Source of the DNA: an uncultured Chloroflexota bacterium
GTDB taxonomy: Bacteria > Chloroflexota > Anaerolineae > Anaerolineales > Anaerolineaceae
Assembly: GCA_902795255.1 (NCBI GenBank)
Contig: CADBKS010000094.1
Location: forward strand, 1 to 10,597
Direction: 5' to 3'
DNA length: 10,597 nt
Under the pieces are notes generated by a model that had not been told where the DNA came from, made no database searches, and was given only the letters and a program-made list of their open reading frames with translations. The translations under genes were made by a program, and so were the position numbers. This document shows, piece after piece, positions 3,961 through 10,597 of the stretch (within the stretch, counting starts at the first letter, position 1; every line of letters begins with the position of its first letter).

Positions 3961-6852
3961 ATGTATCCAAGAAGAAACCGCAGCGCCCGAAATAATAATG
4001 ATCAGCAGCCGGAACAGGATCTTTCCGGAGAAATTGAAGCTGAGGACATTCAGGGCGGTGCAGGAAACGAAGCGGCACTCCTCGGTAATATCATCGCCGG
4101 TGCAGTCAGCGGAGCAGACGATGATGACACGATGCCGCATTATTCAAACAACGATCTCAACCGCCTGGATGGCGGCAGGGATAATGCTCGTCCACATGCG
4201 CATAAAAAAGGTCTTGAGCATTATTATGAAGATGATCTCAACCGCCTGGATGCCCCCAAAGCGAAGGGAAAGCGCGGAAAAGAAGCCCGGAATGTGCAAA
4301 AGGTCGTGAACCTCATTGAGCCGCTGATCGAAGAAGAGCAGGACGGGCTGATCCGGAATGAAGAGGAGATCCCTGCGGGAGCCGGCAAAAAAGCAGCCGG
4401 GGGCCGGGAAAGAGCCGGTGCTCCGAAAGCCGCAAAGAATAAAGAAGACCTGGCCGGCATTGAAGAATTTACCGACCTCATCGGCGAAGATGACATTGCC
4501 CATGTCGAAGAAGACATGGAGCCGGTCAAAGGGCTGAATTTCGAAGCACAAAGCCTCCCCGCCCGGAACAGCAAGCCGGGCAAGATGAGACGTTTTTTCA
4601 GCCAGCTGGCTTACTATGGCGGAAAAACCTTCGGGACCATGTTCGGCCTCATCGGGAAGATCATCGCTGCACCGTATACCCTGGTCCGATATATTCAGCT
4701 CGCAAGCAGACGGAGCAAAAACAAAAAAAGTGCTCAGGAAAAAGACCGGAACGTGATCCCCGGCTGGGGCGGCAGAACTTTTGAGGAAACGGTCGAAAAC
4801 GATAAGGAACTGGGCATCGATTTCCGCAGGGTCCCGGCCGTCTGGTCCTATCCCACCGCAGAAAAGGCCACCGATAACGCCGGGAAGCCCCGTCCCCCGC
4901 TGCTCTCTGTCTATGTAACCCAGCCGGATGAACAACGGGACCGGACCCAGGATGAGAAAGGCAATACGGGCCACACCGGCATCGGCATCGAATACAGCCG
5001 CTACAGCAAGACGAGCGGCGAGTGGGAACGCTACAAGCTCCGCTACGGGTTCTATCCTGCCGGCGGGCTTAATACCGCATCCACCCAGGCGGTTCTGGGA
5101 TACGAAAAGGCGGTCATTCCCGGCCAGCTTGCGGATGAAAAAGGCAACAGCTACAACATCAGCCGATCTTATCCGGCGACGCCGAAACAGGTCAACGCGG
5201 TCATGAAAGCCTCTGTTCCTTACGCGGACAAGGGATACAACAATTACACACGGAACTGCACGAGCTTTGCGAAAGCGATGCTGCTGGACGTGGCGCATAT
5301 CCCGGGCGGGGAGGAGATCTTCGCACGGGATGAGATCCAGCTCAACACGTCCACCAACGCGAAGCTTTTCGGCGCCTCAATGGCCACGCTGCATTTCGAA
5401 ACAAGTGCGGAAAAAAACCTCAACAAGCTGATCACCGGAGAAGACAGCAGTTACCAGAACTTCGGCAATAAGCGCATGTCCGGGGAGGAATATAAAAATT
5501 ACAAAAATTCTCTTTCCTTCTGGAAGCGCCGTCCGGCCAAAGCCGATTCCCCCAATGCCGTTGCGGAAAATATCCGGCGCCTTCAGGGACCCGATACGGG
5601 CACCATCGGCAAATGGATCAACACGAACAAGAAAGAAGTCGATATCCCCGGGGCCAGGGATATGCTGAGAGGATACGGCCGGCAGCTCAAAGAACTCCTC
5701 GAAGAGATCGCCCCGGAAAGCACGACGAAAGATTCCGGATCCGAGGAATTAACGCAGATCCTCGCGACGCTGAATGACCTCGGAAAACCGATCGATAAGA
5801 TCACCTATGCCCAAAAAGCGGAATATTTTTCCAGAGCCGAACTGCGGGAAATGCGGACCGGGCTTTCGGAATACATCGGGAACCTGAATAAGCTGCTCTA
5901 TAAGTATTATAAAAATGACAAACGGATCCATTATCCCATAATGAATCTGACGCACTATATGAACGAGGCTATCGCCGGGCTGGATGAGGCTTATGATTCT
6001 GCGGGCGATAAGGAAGATCTCGGCGGAGGGGACCTCGGGACCCTGCGGCAGGAGCTGACAAGATACGGCTATAAGATCCAGTCCGCCGGTGTGGAAGCTA
6101 CCATGACGCCTTCCCTCTACGAAGCATATTTACAGATATACAAAACGCCGCCGGAAGCCGTCAGAAAATATGAACGGTTCATAGAGCTGAGAGATAAGCA
6201 GTCAGCGGGCGGCAACCTGAGCGATGCGGAGAAAAAGGAATTCGAAAAACTCTCCAGGATCCGTTCCCTCGCGGGTGATTTTGACCAGTCCCACCGGTAT
6301 ATGCTGGAAAAGGACAGCTACAGCCAGCAGGATATTGATTACGTCTACGAACTGAAGAAAAAGGAAAAAGAGAACGCCGCCAGTCCCCAGATGAATCAGG
6401 ATCATGTATTTGCTTCCGATATTTATCAGTCTCTCTTTTTGGAAAAGATCTTCGGCGGACTGAAGGAACGCTTCTCGGAGCTTTTGCAGGATGGGGAGAA
6501 AGACAAAAGACAGCTCGGCAGGCTGCTGGATGCAGATCTGGCAGGCTGCGTCAAAAATAAAAAGGATGAGATGACCAGAATCGCCCGGGGATTCATTAAG
6601 GGGACGAAATATCCGATGGCAGATACCTTCCTTTCAGACCTCTGGTATCTGATCAAATCACACTGGATCGACCGCCTCTTTACCGGAAACGGCGAAGAAA
6701 AACAGCATGAGAAGCTCCAAGATGCCTGGAAAAAAATATCCTATTACGGCGAATTGGGAGAAGCATTGAGGCCTATCGTCCGTCAGGTCCTCTCCGAACT
6801 GCCGAAAGAAAAAGACGAAGATGAAGATGTCGCCGAGGACGATGACGATTGA
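3961..6852 (+). CDS. Large multidomain protein with permuted papain-like (NlpC/P60 superfamily) domain
   Basis: A 963-aa protein with no family name I can assign. Residues 1-200 are low-complexity and charged, probably disordered, with an 11-residue repeat HY..(N/D)DLNRLD at 60-70 and 87-97. Residues 211-247 are hydrophobic with scattered basic residues (LAYYGGKTFGTMFGLIGKII) and may touch or span the membrane; no signal peptide precedes them. Residues about 285-450 look like a permuted papain fold: GHTGIGIEY (His338), then YGFYP (362-366), and YNNYTRNCTSFAKAML with Cys433. His before Cys is the order of LRAT/DUF4105-like NlpC/P60 relatives. Such domains cut amide or ester bonds in peptidoglycan, proteins or lipids. 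Residues 560-945 are mostly helical and charged, with an acidic tail. The ATG has AGGA 7 bases upstream. An effector or toxin role is inference only. Confidence 0.85.
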   Translation: MYPRRNRSARNNNDQQPEQDLSGEIEAEDIQGGAGNEAALLGNIIAGAVSGADDDDTMPHYSNNDLNRLDGGRDNARPHAHKKGLEHYYEDDLNRLDAPKAKGKRGKEARNVQKVVNLIEPLIEEEQDGLIRNEEEIPAGAGKKAAGGRERAGAPKAAKNKEDLAGIEEFTDLIGEDDIAHVEEDMEPVKGLNFEAQSLPARNSKPGKMRRFFSQLAYYGGKTFGTMFGLIGKIIAAPYTLVRYIQLASRRSKNKKSAQEKDRNVIPGWGGRTFEETVENDKELGIDFRRVPAVWSYPTAEKATDNAGKPRPPLLSVYVTQPDEQRDRTQDEKGNTGHTGIGIEYSRYSKTSGEWERYKLRYGFYPAGGLNTASTQAVLGYEKAVIPGQLADEKGNSYNISRSYPATPKQVNAVMKASVPYADKGYNNYTRNCTSFAKAMLLDVAHIPGGEEIFARDEIQLNTSTNAKLFGASMATLHFETSAEKNLNKLITGEDSSYQNFGNKRMSGEEYKNYKNSLSFWKRRPAKADSPNAVAENIRRLQGPDTGTIGKWINTNKKEVDIPGARDMLRGYGRQLKELLEEIAPESTTKDSGSEELTQILATLNDLGKPIDKITYAQKAEYFSRAELREMRTGLSEYIGNLNKLLYKYYKNDKRIHYPIMNLTHYMNEAIAGLDEAYDSAGDKEDLGGGDLGTLRQELTRYGYKIQSAGVEATMTPSLYEAYLQIYKTPPEAVRKYERFIELRDKQSAGGNLSDAEKKEFEKLSRIRSLAGDFDQSHRYMLEKDSYSQQDIDYVYELKKKEKENAASPQMNQDHVFASDIYQSLFLEKIFGGLKERFSELLQDGEKDKRQLGRLLDADLAGCVKNKKDEMTRIARGFIKGTKYPMADTFLSDLWYLIKSHWIDRLFTGNGEEKQHEKLQDAWKKISYYGELGEALRPIVRQVLSELPKEKDEDEDVAEDDDD
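4153..4252 (+). repeat. 19-base direct repeat encoding DLNRLD
   Basis: GATCTCAACCGCCTGGATG occurs at 4153-4171 and again, identical, at 4234-4252, 81 bases (27 codons) apart and in the same frame. The flanking protein sequence is also similar (HYSNN and HYYED before DLNRLD). Identity at DNA level suggests a recent internal duplication or selection for a short binding motif. Confidence 0.8.
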
Positions 6853-6881
6853 CCCGTCTCCGTCCCGCTCCGTTCCGCGGC

Positions 6882-6916
6882 AATCAAGACCACCGGCTGA
6901 GCCGGTGGTCTTGATT
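6882..6916. terminator. Terminator between convergent genes
   Basis: AATCAAGACCACCGGC (6882-6897) and GCCGGTGGTCTTGATT (6901-6916) form a perfect 16-bp stem with loop TGA. It starts 30 bases after the stop of the 963-aa gene and lies 23 bases beyond the LysR stop on the other strand. The uridine tracts are short (TTGATTTAAAA), but the symmetric AT-rich base could serve both directions. Confidence 0.75.
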
Positions 6917-6938
6917 TAAAACACTGCCCGCGCGGACC

Positions 6939-7841
6939 TCACAGACCGAAAAGCGGCTGCTTTTCTTCGTCCTTGCGGATCAGCCTCAGGATATATTCCA
7001 CAAATTTCTTTGCCGCCGGGGAGGCGTCGCGCAGGGAGGGGATCGCGATCCCCAGGTGAACATACTGCGGCGGGTCGAAGGGCAGCGTCACCACCCGTCC
7101 GTGCCATTCCCGGGCGATCAGGCGCTGGTTCAGACTGATCCCGAGCCCCGCTTCCACCATCCGGTAGGCCGAGTACGCGTCCTTGGTGACGAAATGGATA
7201 TCCGGCCGGACCTTCACGATCAGGAAGACCCGGTCCAGGTCGGTATCACTTCCCGGCTGGATCATAATGAACGGATAGTCCGCCAGCCTGCGGACGGGGA
7301 ACCGCGATCCATCGGCATCCGGATGGTCTTCCGGGAGCCAGACGTTCAGCTCATCCTCAAGGATCGGGATCCATTCACAGACCGTCTGTTCGGAAGGCTT
7401 TGCCGCGAAACAAAAATCGACGGAATGATCGCGGAGCATTTCGGAGAGCTCGGCATTCGTACCCTCCTTCAGGACGATCTGCACCCCGGGAAAGTCGCTG
7501 AGAAAGGCGTGCAGCACTTCCGGCAGCAGCATGGAAGAGACACTGTAGTAGCACCCAATCGTCAGCACACCGCTCAGCACACCGCGGATGCTCGCACCCG
7601 TTTCCTCAGCCATACGCTGGGAACGGATGACATCCCGGAAAAAAGGGAGCATCTGTTCACCGTTCGGCGTCAGGCTGACGCCTTTTTTCGTCCGGAGCAG
7701 CAGCGCGAACCCCAACTCTTCCTCCAGCGAATCGATCATCCGGGTAATCCCGGGCTGAGTATACCCCATCGTCTCCGCAGCCGCCGAAAGGCTTCCCCCC
7801 TCCGCGGCAGCGATCAGCGCCTCGCATTTCGTCTTATCCAT
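6939..7841 (-). CDS. LysR-type transcriptional regulator, divergent from the threonine operon
   Basis: This 300-aa protein has the LysR layout. The N-terminal winged helix-turn-helix spans residues 1-60 (CEALIAAAEGGSLSAAAETM, TQPGITRMIDSLEEELG, LLLRTKKGVSLTPNG). A linker helix follows, and then a substrate-binding domain (about 90-290) with LTIGCYYSVSSMLLP and a GLGISL turn near the end. The ATG at 7841 is preferred over an in-frame ATG 32 codons upstream because it begins the standard family N terminus and follows a GGGAGGGG site; the longer form would run into the intergenic palindrome. It is divergent from tdh-kbl across 158 bases. By the usual LysR arrangement it probably controls that operon and itself, with threonine or a catabolite as possible ligand (inference). 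Confidence 0.92.
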   Translation of the reverse strand: MDKTKCEALIAAAEGGSLSAAAETMGYTQPGITRMIDSLEEELGFALLLRTKKGVSLTPNGEQMLPFFRDVIRSQRMAEETGASIRGVLSGVLTIGCYYSVSSMLLPEVLHAFLSDFPGVQIVLKEGTNAELSEMLRDHSVDFCFAAKPSEQTVCEWIPILEDELNVWLPEDHPDADGSRFPVRRLADYPFIMIQPGSDTDLDRVFLIVKVRPDIHFVTKDAYSAYRMVEAGLGISLNQRLIAREWHGRVVTLPFDPPQYVHLGIAIPSLRDASPAAKKFVEYILRLIRKDEEKQPLFGL

Positions 7842-7879
7842 TTCCGCCCCTCCCGTAAGGTTCCTGTTCAAACATTTTG

Positions 7880-7897
7880 TTATCACCGTTATGATAA
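7880..7897. promoter_or_regulatory. Candidate LysR binding site
   Basis: TTATCA (7880-7885) and TGATAA (7892-7897) form a perfect inverted repeat with a 6-base centre, and contain the T-N11-A pattern typical of LysR sites. It lies in the divergent lysR/threonine-dehydrogenase interval, 39 bases from the LysR start codon. Confidence 0.65.
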
Positions 7898-7914
7898 ATT
7901 GCCGTTTGTGTTTT

Positions 7915-7943
7915 ATTATAAATCCATTTACAATCAATTTGAT
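7915..7943. promoter_or_regulatory. AT-rich promoter region with second palindrome
   Basis: On the minus strand TATAAT (7920-7915) is a perfect -10 for the LysR gene; 17 bases upstream lies only ATCAAA (7943-7938), a weak -35. The same bases hold a second small palindrome, ATCAA-T-TTGAT (7933-7943), which shares TGAT/ATCA half-sites with the one at 7880-7897. I see no clear plus-strand promoter for the dehydrogenase, consistent with dependence on an activator. Confidence 0.4.
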
Positions 7944-7999
7944 AAGAGGACAGGTTTTTTCGCTGATCCGCCATAAACCACACAGAAGGATCGACCAAA

Positions 8000-9028
8000 A
8001 TGGATAAACATGTTTTTCTGATAACCGGCGTTAACGGGGAAATCGGGCACAGCCTGATCGCGTATCTGCGCGGAAAATACCCCGATTCCGACATTGTCGC
8101 TTTCGATATTGCCGATATTGACAAAAGCCTGCTGAAATATGAACCGCGTTTTTACAACGGGAATATCCTGGACCAGAAGCTGATCACCCAGGTATTCGAA
8201 CGCAACGAGATCGACTGCGTATTCCACCTCGCCTCCCTGCTTTCCACAAGGGCCGAAAAGATCCCGGAATTCGCCCATGAGGTCAACGTCACCGGGTCGC
8301 TCAATATCCTGCACGCGGCAGCCGAACAATCGAAAAAGATCGGCAGACGGGTGAAGGTGATCTTCCCCAGCTCGATCGCGGTCTACGGCCTGCCGGATCT
8401 GGAGGAAAAGCACCGGGCCGGCAACGTCCGGGAGAATCAGTATCTCAGCCCGATCACGATGTACGGCTGCAACAAGCTGACCGTAGAAAATCTCGGGAAA
8501 TACTACTCCAGCTGGTACAAGCTGACGGACCGGACCGGGGAAGGACCGATCCTGCCGGATTTCCGCTGCGTCCGCTTCCCGGGCCTCATCAGCGCCATCA
8601 CCATGCCCACCGGCGGTACCTCGGACTTCGGACCGGAGATGCTGCACTTCGCGGCCCGCGGGGAGCATTATAATTGTTTTGTACGTCCGGATTCAAAAAT
8701 ATCTTTCATGGCAATGCCCGACGCCATCAAATCACTGATCGGGATCGCCGAAGCGAAACGGGAAGACCTGAAGCAGTCGGTCTACAATGTGACCAGTTTC
8801 TCGCTGACGGCCAGCGATTTCCGGGACATCGTGTGTTCGTATTTCCCGAAAGCGGACATCGATTACGTTCCGACCCCGAGCCGCCAGCAGATCATTGACA
8901 GCTGGCCGGAGGATACAGACGACACTGCCGCGCGCAGGGACTGGGGCTGGAGCCCGGATTACGGCTGTGAAAGAGCATTTGCGGACTATCTTGTTCCCGC
9001 GGTCAAAGAACGATACGCGGTCCTGTAA
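8000..9028 (+). CDS. tdh: L-threonine 3-dehydrogenase, SDR (epimerase-like) type
   Basis: This 342-aa protein oxidises L-threonine with NAD to 2-amino-3-oxobutyrate in the cytosol. It is the short-chain (UDP-galactose epimerase-like) enzyme, not the zinc-dependent E. coli type. The NAD motif GVNGEIG spans residues 10-16, with Asp36 after the second strand favouring NAD over NADP. The catalytic set is PSSIAVYG (Ser124/Ser125) and Tyr155-GCN-Lys159. The C-terminal stretch from [17 protein letters not shown] through [11 protein letters not shown] (288-317) is characteristic of this threonine dehydrogenase subfamily and separates it from sugar epimerases. AGAAGGA lies 9 bases before the ATG. Only 17 bases separate it from kbl, which encodes the next enzyme of the pathway and supports the call. 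The symbol follows function; the protein is not homologous to E. coli Tdh as a zinc enzyme. Confidence 0.92.
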   Translation: MDKHVFLITGVNGEIGHSLIAYLRGKYPDSDIVAFDIADIDKSLLKYEPRFYNGNILDQKLITQVFERNEIDCVFHLASLLSTRAEKIPEFAHEVNVTGSLNILHAAAEQSKKIGRRVKVIFPSSIAVYGLPDLEEKHRAGNVRENQYLSPITMYGCNKLTVENLGKYYSSWYKLTDRTGEGPILPDFRCVRFPGLISAITMPTGGTSDFGPEMLHFAARGEHYNCFVRPDSKISFMAMPDAIKSLIGIAEAKREDLKQSVYNVTSFSLTASDFRDIVCSYFPKADIDYVPTPSRQQIIDSWPEDTDDTAARRDWGWSPDYGCERAFADYLVPAVKERYAVL

Positions 9029-9045
9029 TTCAAAACGGAGGAATC

Positions 9046-10236
9046 ATGGAAAAGAGGATGAACTGGCTGAATGATGAACTCGGAGAGCTGAAGAACTCCG
9101 GTCTCTATAACAATATCCGCACGATCGGGAGCGCCCAGGGCGCGTGGATCACCATCGACGGGCGAAAGGTCCTGAACTTCTGCTCGAACAACTATCTGGG
9201 TCTGGCGAACGACCCCCGCCTCAACGCGGCCGCAAAAAAGGCCATTGATGAATTCGGCGTCGGACCGGGCGCGGTCCGTTCCATTGCCGGCACCATCTCC
9301 CTGCACGAAGAGCTTGAAAAACGCCTGGCGGTCTTCAAGAACGCCGAGGCGGTGATCTGCGTACAGTCCGGCTTCTGTGCCAACCTGGCGGTCGTCCCCT
9401 GTCTGGTCGGGAAACAGGATGCCATCTTCTCCGATGAGCTGAACCACGCCTCCATCATCGACGGCTGCAGGCTCTCCGGGGCAAAGATCCTGCGTTACAA
9501 ACACTGCGATATGGAAGACCTGAAACGGGTCATTAAAGAGGCGAAGGAATCCGGCCTCTACCGCCGTTTCCTGCTCATCACGGACGGCGTATTCTCAATG
9601 GACGGCGATATCGCCCCGCTGGATAAGATCGCGGACATTACCAACGCCGAGGATATCATGCTGATGGTCGACGACGCCCACGGTGAAGGCGTGGTCGGAC
9701 GCGGCGGACGCGGCATCGTGGACCACTTCGGGCTCCATGGCCGGGTGGATGTGGAAGTCGGGACCTTCTCCAAGGCTTTCGGCGTCATGGGCGGCATGAT
9801 CGCCGGGTGCCGCGAGCTGATCGAATGGCTGCACCAGCGCGCACGCCCCTTCCTCTTCTCCAGCGCCGCCACCCCGGCCGATACAGCCGCCTGCATTGAG
9901 GCCGTCAACATTCTGGAAAGCTCCACCGAGCTGGTGGACAAGCTCTGGGCGAACGGCAATTACTTCAAGGAAAAAATGAACGCGCTCGGCTTCAACACCG
10001 GTGTCAGCGTGACGCCCATCACCCCGGTCATGATCGGTGAAGCGGACAAAGCGCATGAATTCAGCGCGGAACTCTTCAAAGAGGGCGTGTTCGGGTCCGC
10101 CATCGGCTTCCCGACCGTCCCGCGGGGCAAGGCCCGCATCCGCGTGATGCCTTCCGCGGCGCATTCCTTCGAAGATATCGACTTCGGAGTCGCGGCTTTC
10201 GAAAAGGTCGGGAAACGCCTCGGCATCATTGGCTGA
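9046..10236 (+). CDS. kbl: Glycine C-acetyltransferase (2-amino-3-ketobutyrate CoA ligase)
   Basis: A 396-aa PLP enzyme of the alpha-oxoamine synthase family, full length for Kbl. It cleaves 2-amino-3-oxobutyrate with CoA to glycine and acetyl-CoA, completing threonine breakdown begun by the upstream dehydrogenase. Visible landmarks are [15 protein letters not shown] (45-59), [11 protein letters not shown] (73-83), [12 protein letters not shown] with His134 stacking on [11 protein letters not shown] with Asp209 and His212, and the Schiff-base Lys243 in [11 protein letters not shown]. The N terminus ([20 protein letters not shown]) and the RSIAGT and [20 protein letters not shown] segments fit Kbl better than BioF or HemA; BioF is the nearest alternative but the operon partner argues against it. 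GGAGG lies just upstream of the ATG. Confidence 0.95.
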   Translation: MEKRMNWLNDELGELKNSGLYNNIRTIGSAQGAWITIDGRKVLNFCSNNYLGLANDPRLNAAAKKAIDEFGVGPGAVRSIAGTISLHEELEKRLAVFKNAEAVICVQSGFCANLAVVPCLVGKQDAIFSDELNHASIIDGCRLSGAKILRYKHCDMEDLKRVIKEAKESGLYRRFLLITDGVFSMDGDIAPLDKIADITNAEDIMLMVDDAHGEGVVGRGGRGIVDHFGLHGRVDVEVGTFSKAFGVMGGMIAGCRELIEWLHQRARPFLFSSAATPADTAACIEAVNILESSTELVDKLWANGNYFKEKMNALGFNTGVSVTPITPVMIGEADKAHEFSAELFKEGVFGSAIGFPTVPRGKARIRVMPSAAHSFEDIDFGVAAFEKVGKRLGIIG

Positions 10237-10274
10237 AGATCATAACAGGTAAAAACTCCTTCTTCATATTTACG

Positions 10275-10306
10275 AAAATCCCATGCCGGATCGGGCATGG
10301 GATTTT
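10275..10306. terminator. Rho-independent terminator after kbl
   Basis: AAAATCCCATGCC (10275-10287) and GGCATGGGATTTT (10294-10306) form a perfect 13-bp stem with a 6-base loop. The A-rich start and T-rich end make it a potential bidirectional terminator. It begins 38 bases after the kbl stop. From here to 10433 I see no gene, only AT-rich DNA. Confidence 0.85.
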
Positions 10307-10433
10307 CACTTAAAAACGTGCACGGTAATAGGAACAGAAGAACTATAACGAATAAGCCATCAGAAACATGCCGTTGAATCAATATGAAAAACATATCAGA
10401 ATAACAAAACGGTCGTCTCAGGCACCTTAACTG

Positions 10434-10597
10434 GGGGGTGCCGGGGCCGACGGGTGGCCGTCAGGCCAGCCCGATCGGCCCCGGCTAATAAAACCGGGCG
10501 CGGCAAGCAGCCTATGCAAACACACGAGCGACCGGGCCGCGCCATGCGAAGCACTCACTTCCGATTGCCATGAACACAACAAAATGAGTCCTTATAG
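10434..10597 (+). ncRNA. Structured RNA-like repeat element, copy B (cut by window end)
   Basis: This is the second copy of the element at 3592-3821. It keeps GGGGGTGCC (10434-10442), the perfect stem GCCGGGGCCGA (10440-10450) / TCGGCCCCGGC (10475-10485), the stem GGCGCGGC (10497-10504) / GCCGCGCC (10536-10543), the string CAAACACACGA, the mini-hairpin TGC-GAA-GCA and the ACTCACTT..CGA.TGCCATG tail. Inside the first stem it has only one compact hairpin (GGGTGGCC-GTCA-GGCCAGCCC), where copy A has an extra ~66-base hairpin. Similarity continues past CATG to the window's last bases, TATAG, matching copy A at 3817-3821. A preceding GGCACC (10421-10426) can also pair with GGTGCC (10437-10442). The only promoter-like sequence upstream is weak (TTGAAT, 17 bases, CAGAAT at 10374-10402). 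Confidence 0.65.

Noticed and set aside
4144..5298. 384-aa minus-strand open frame inside the 963-aa gene
   Set aside because: It is antisense to a longer frame with a clear ribosome binding site and recognisable Cys/His motifs; its own translation is rich in unstructured R, F and V runs and resembles no family.
7056..7976. 306-aa plus-strand open frame opposite the LysR gene
   Set aside because: The minus strand encodes a well-recognised LysR protein; the plus frame (rich in R, H, Q, D) is a typical GC-driven shadow.
7934..8668. 244-aa minus-strand open frame opposite the threonine dehydrogenase
   Set aside because: The plus strand carries the full set of SDR motifs; the antisense frame has no family features and no sensible start site.
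1..10597. CRISPR array, tRNA, rRNA, transposase or integrase genes
   Set aside because: I looked for regular spaced repeats, cloverleaf-type sequence and mobile-element proteins and found none in the window.

Overview
The window looks like a chromosomal segment of a low-redox, Gram-positive Clostridia-type bacterium, probably from gut or rumen. The reasons are AGGAGG-like ribosome binding sites before nearly every gene, consensus TTGACA/TATAAT promoters, U-tailed hairpin terminators, a short XRE regulator paired with a small membrane protein of the kind common in Firmicutes, and an SDR-type threonine dehydrogenase. Base composition looks moderately GC-rich by eye. The exact genus cannot be read from the sequence.

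Region by region. (1) Positions 1-1217, minus strand: a membrane-anchored or secreted nucleoside hydrolase, then 41 bases downstream the first 27 codons of a GNAT-type acetyltransferase that runs off the window. (2) Positions 1393-2456, minus strand: a three-gene operon (66-aa XRE repressor, four-helix membrane protein, 71-aa glycine-zipper membrane protein). It has a consensus promoter, a perfect palindrome over the transcription start, and a strong terminator. (3) Positions 2585-3241, plus strand: a single gene for a 179-aa exported protein of unknown function with its own promoter and terminator. (4) Positions 3242-3960: a 719-base stretch without protein genes that holds a long imperfect hairpin, a good extended -10 promoter and a highly structured RNA-like element (copy A). 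(5) Positions 3961-6852: a 963-aa multidomain protein with a disordered, repeat-bearing N terminus, a hydrophobic segment, a permuted papain-like (NlpC/P60 superfamily) Cys/His domain and a long helical C-terminal half. (6) Positions 6939-10306: a LysR regulator divergent from a two-gene threonine catabolism operon, NAD-dependent threonine 3-dehydrogenase plus glycine C-acetyltransferase (kbl), ended by a terminator. (7) Positions 10434-10597: a second copy (B) of the structured element, cut by the window end.

The ordinary part is the threonine-to-glycine pathway: the dehydrogenase makes 2-amino-3-oxobutyrate and Kbl cleaves it with CoA into glycine and acetyl-CoA, with the LysR protein as probable local regulator. 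The least explained parts are the dispersed structured element (copies A and B, about 6.8 kb apart, with changes that keep possible base pairs) and the large papain-like protein directly downstream of copy A. I could not assign the element to a known RNA family from memory, and no search was possible.
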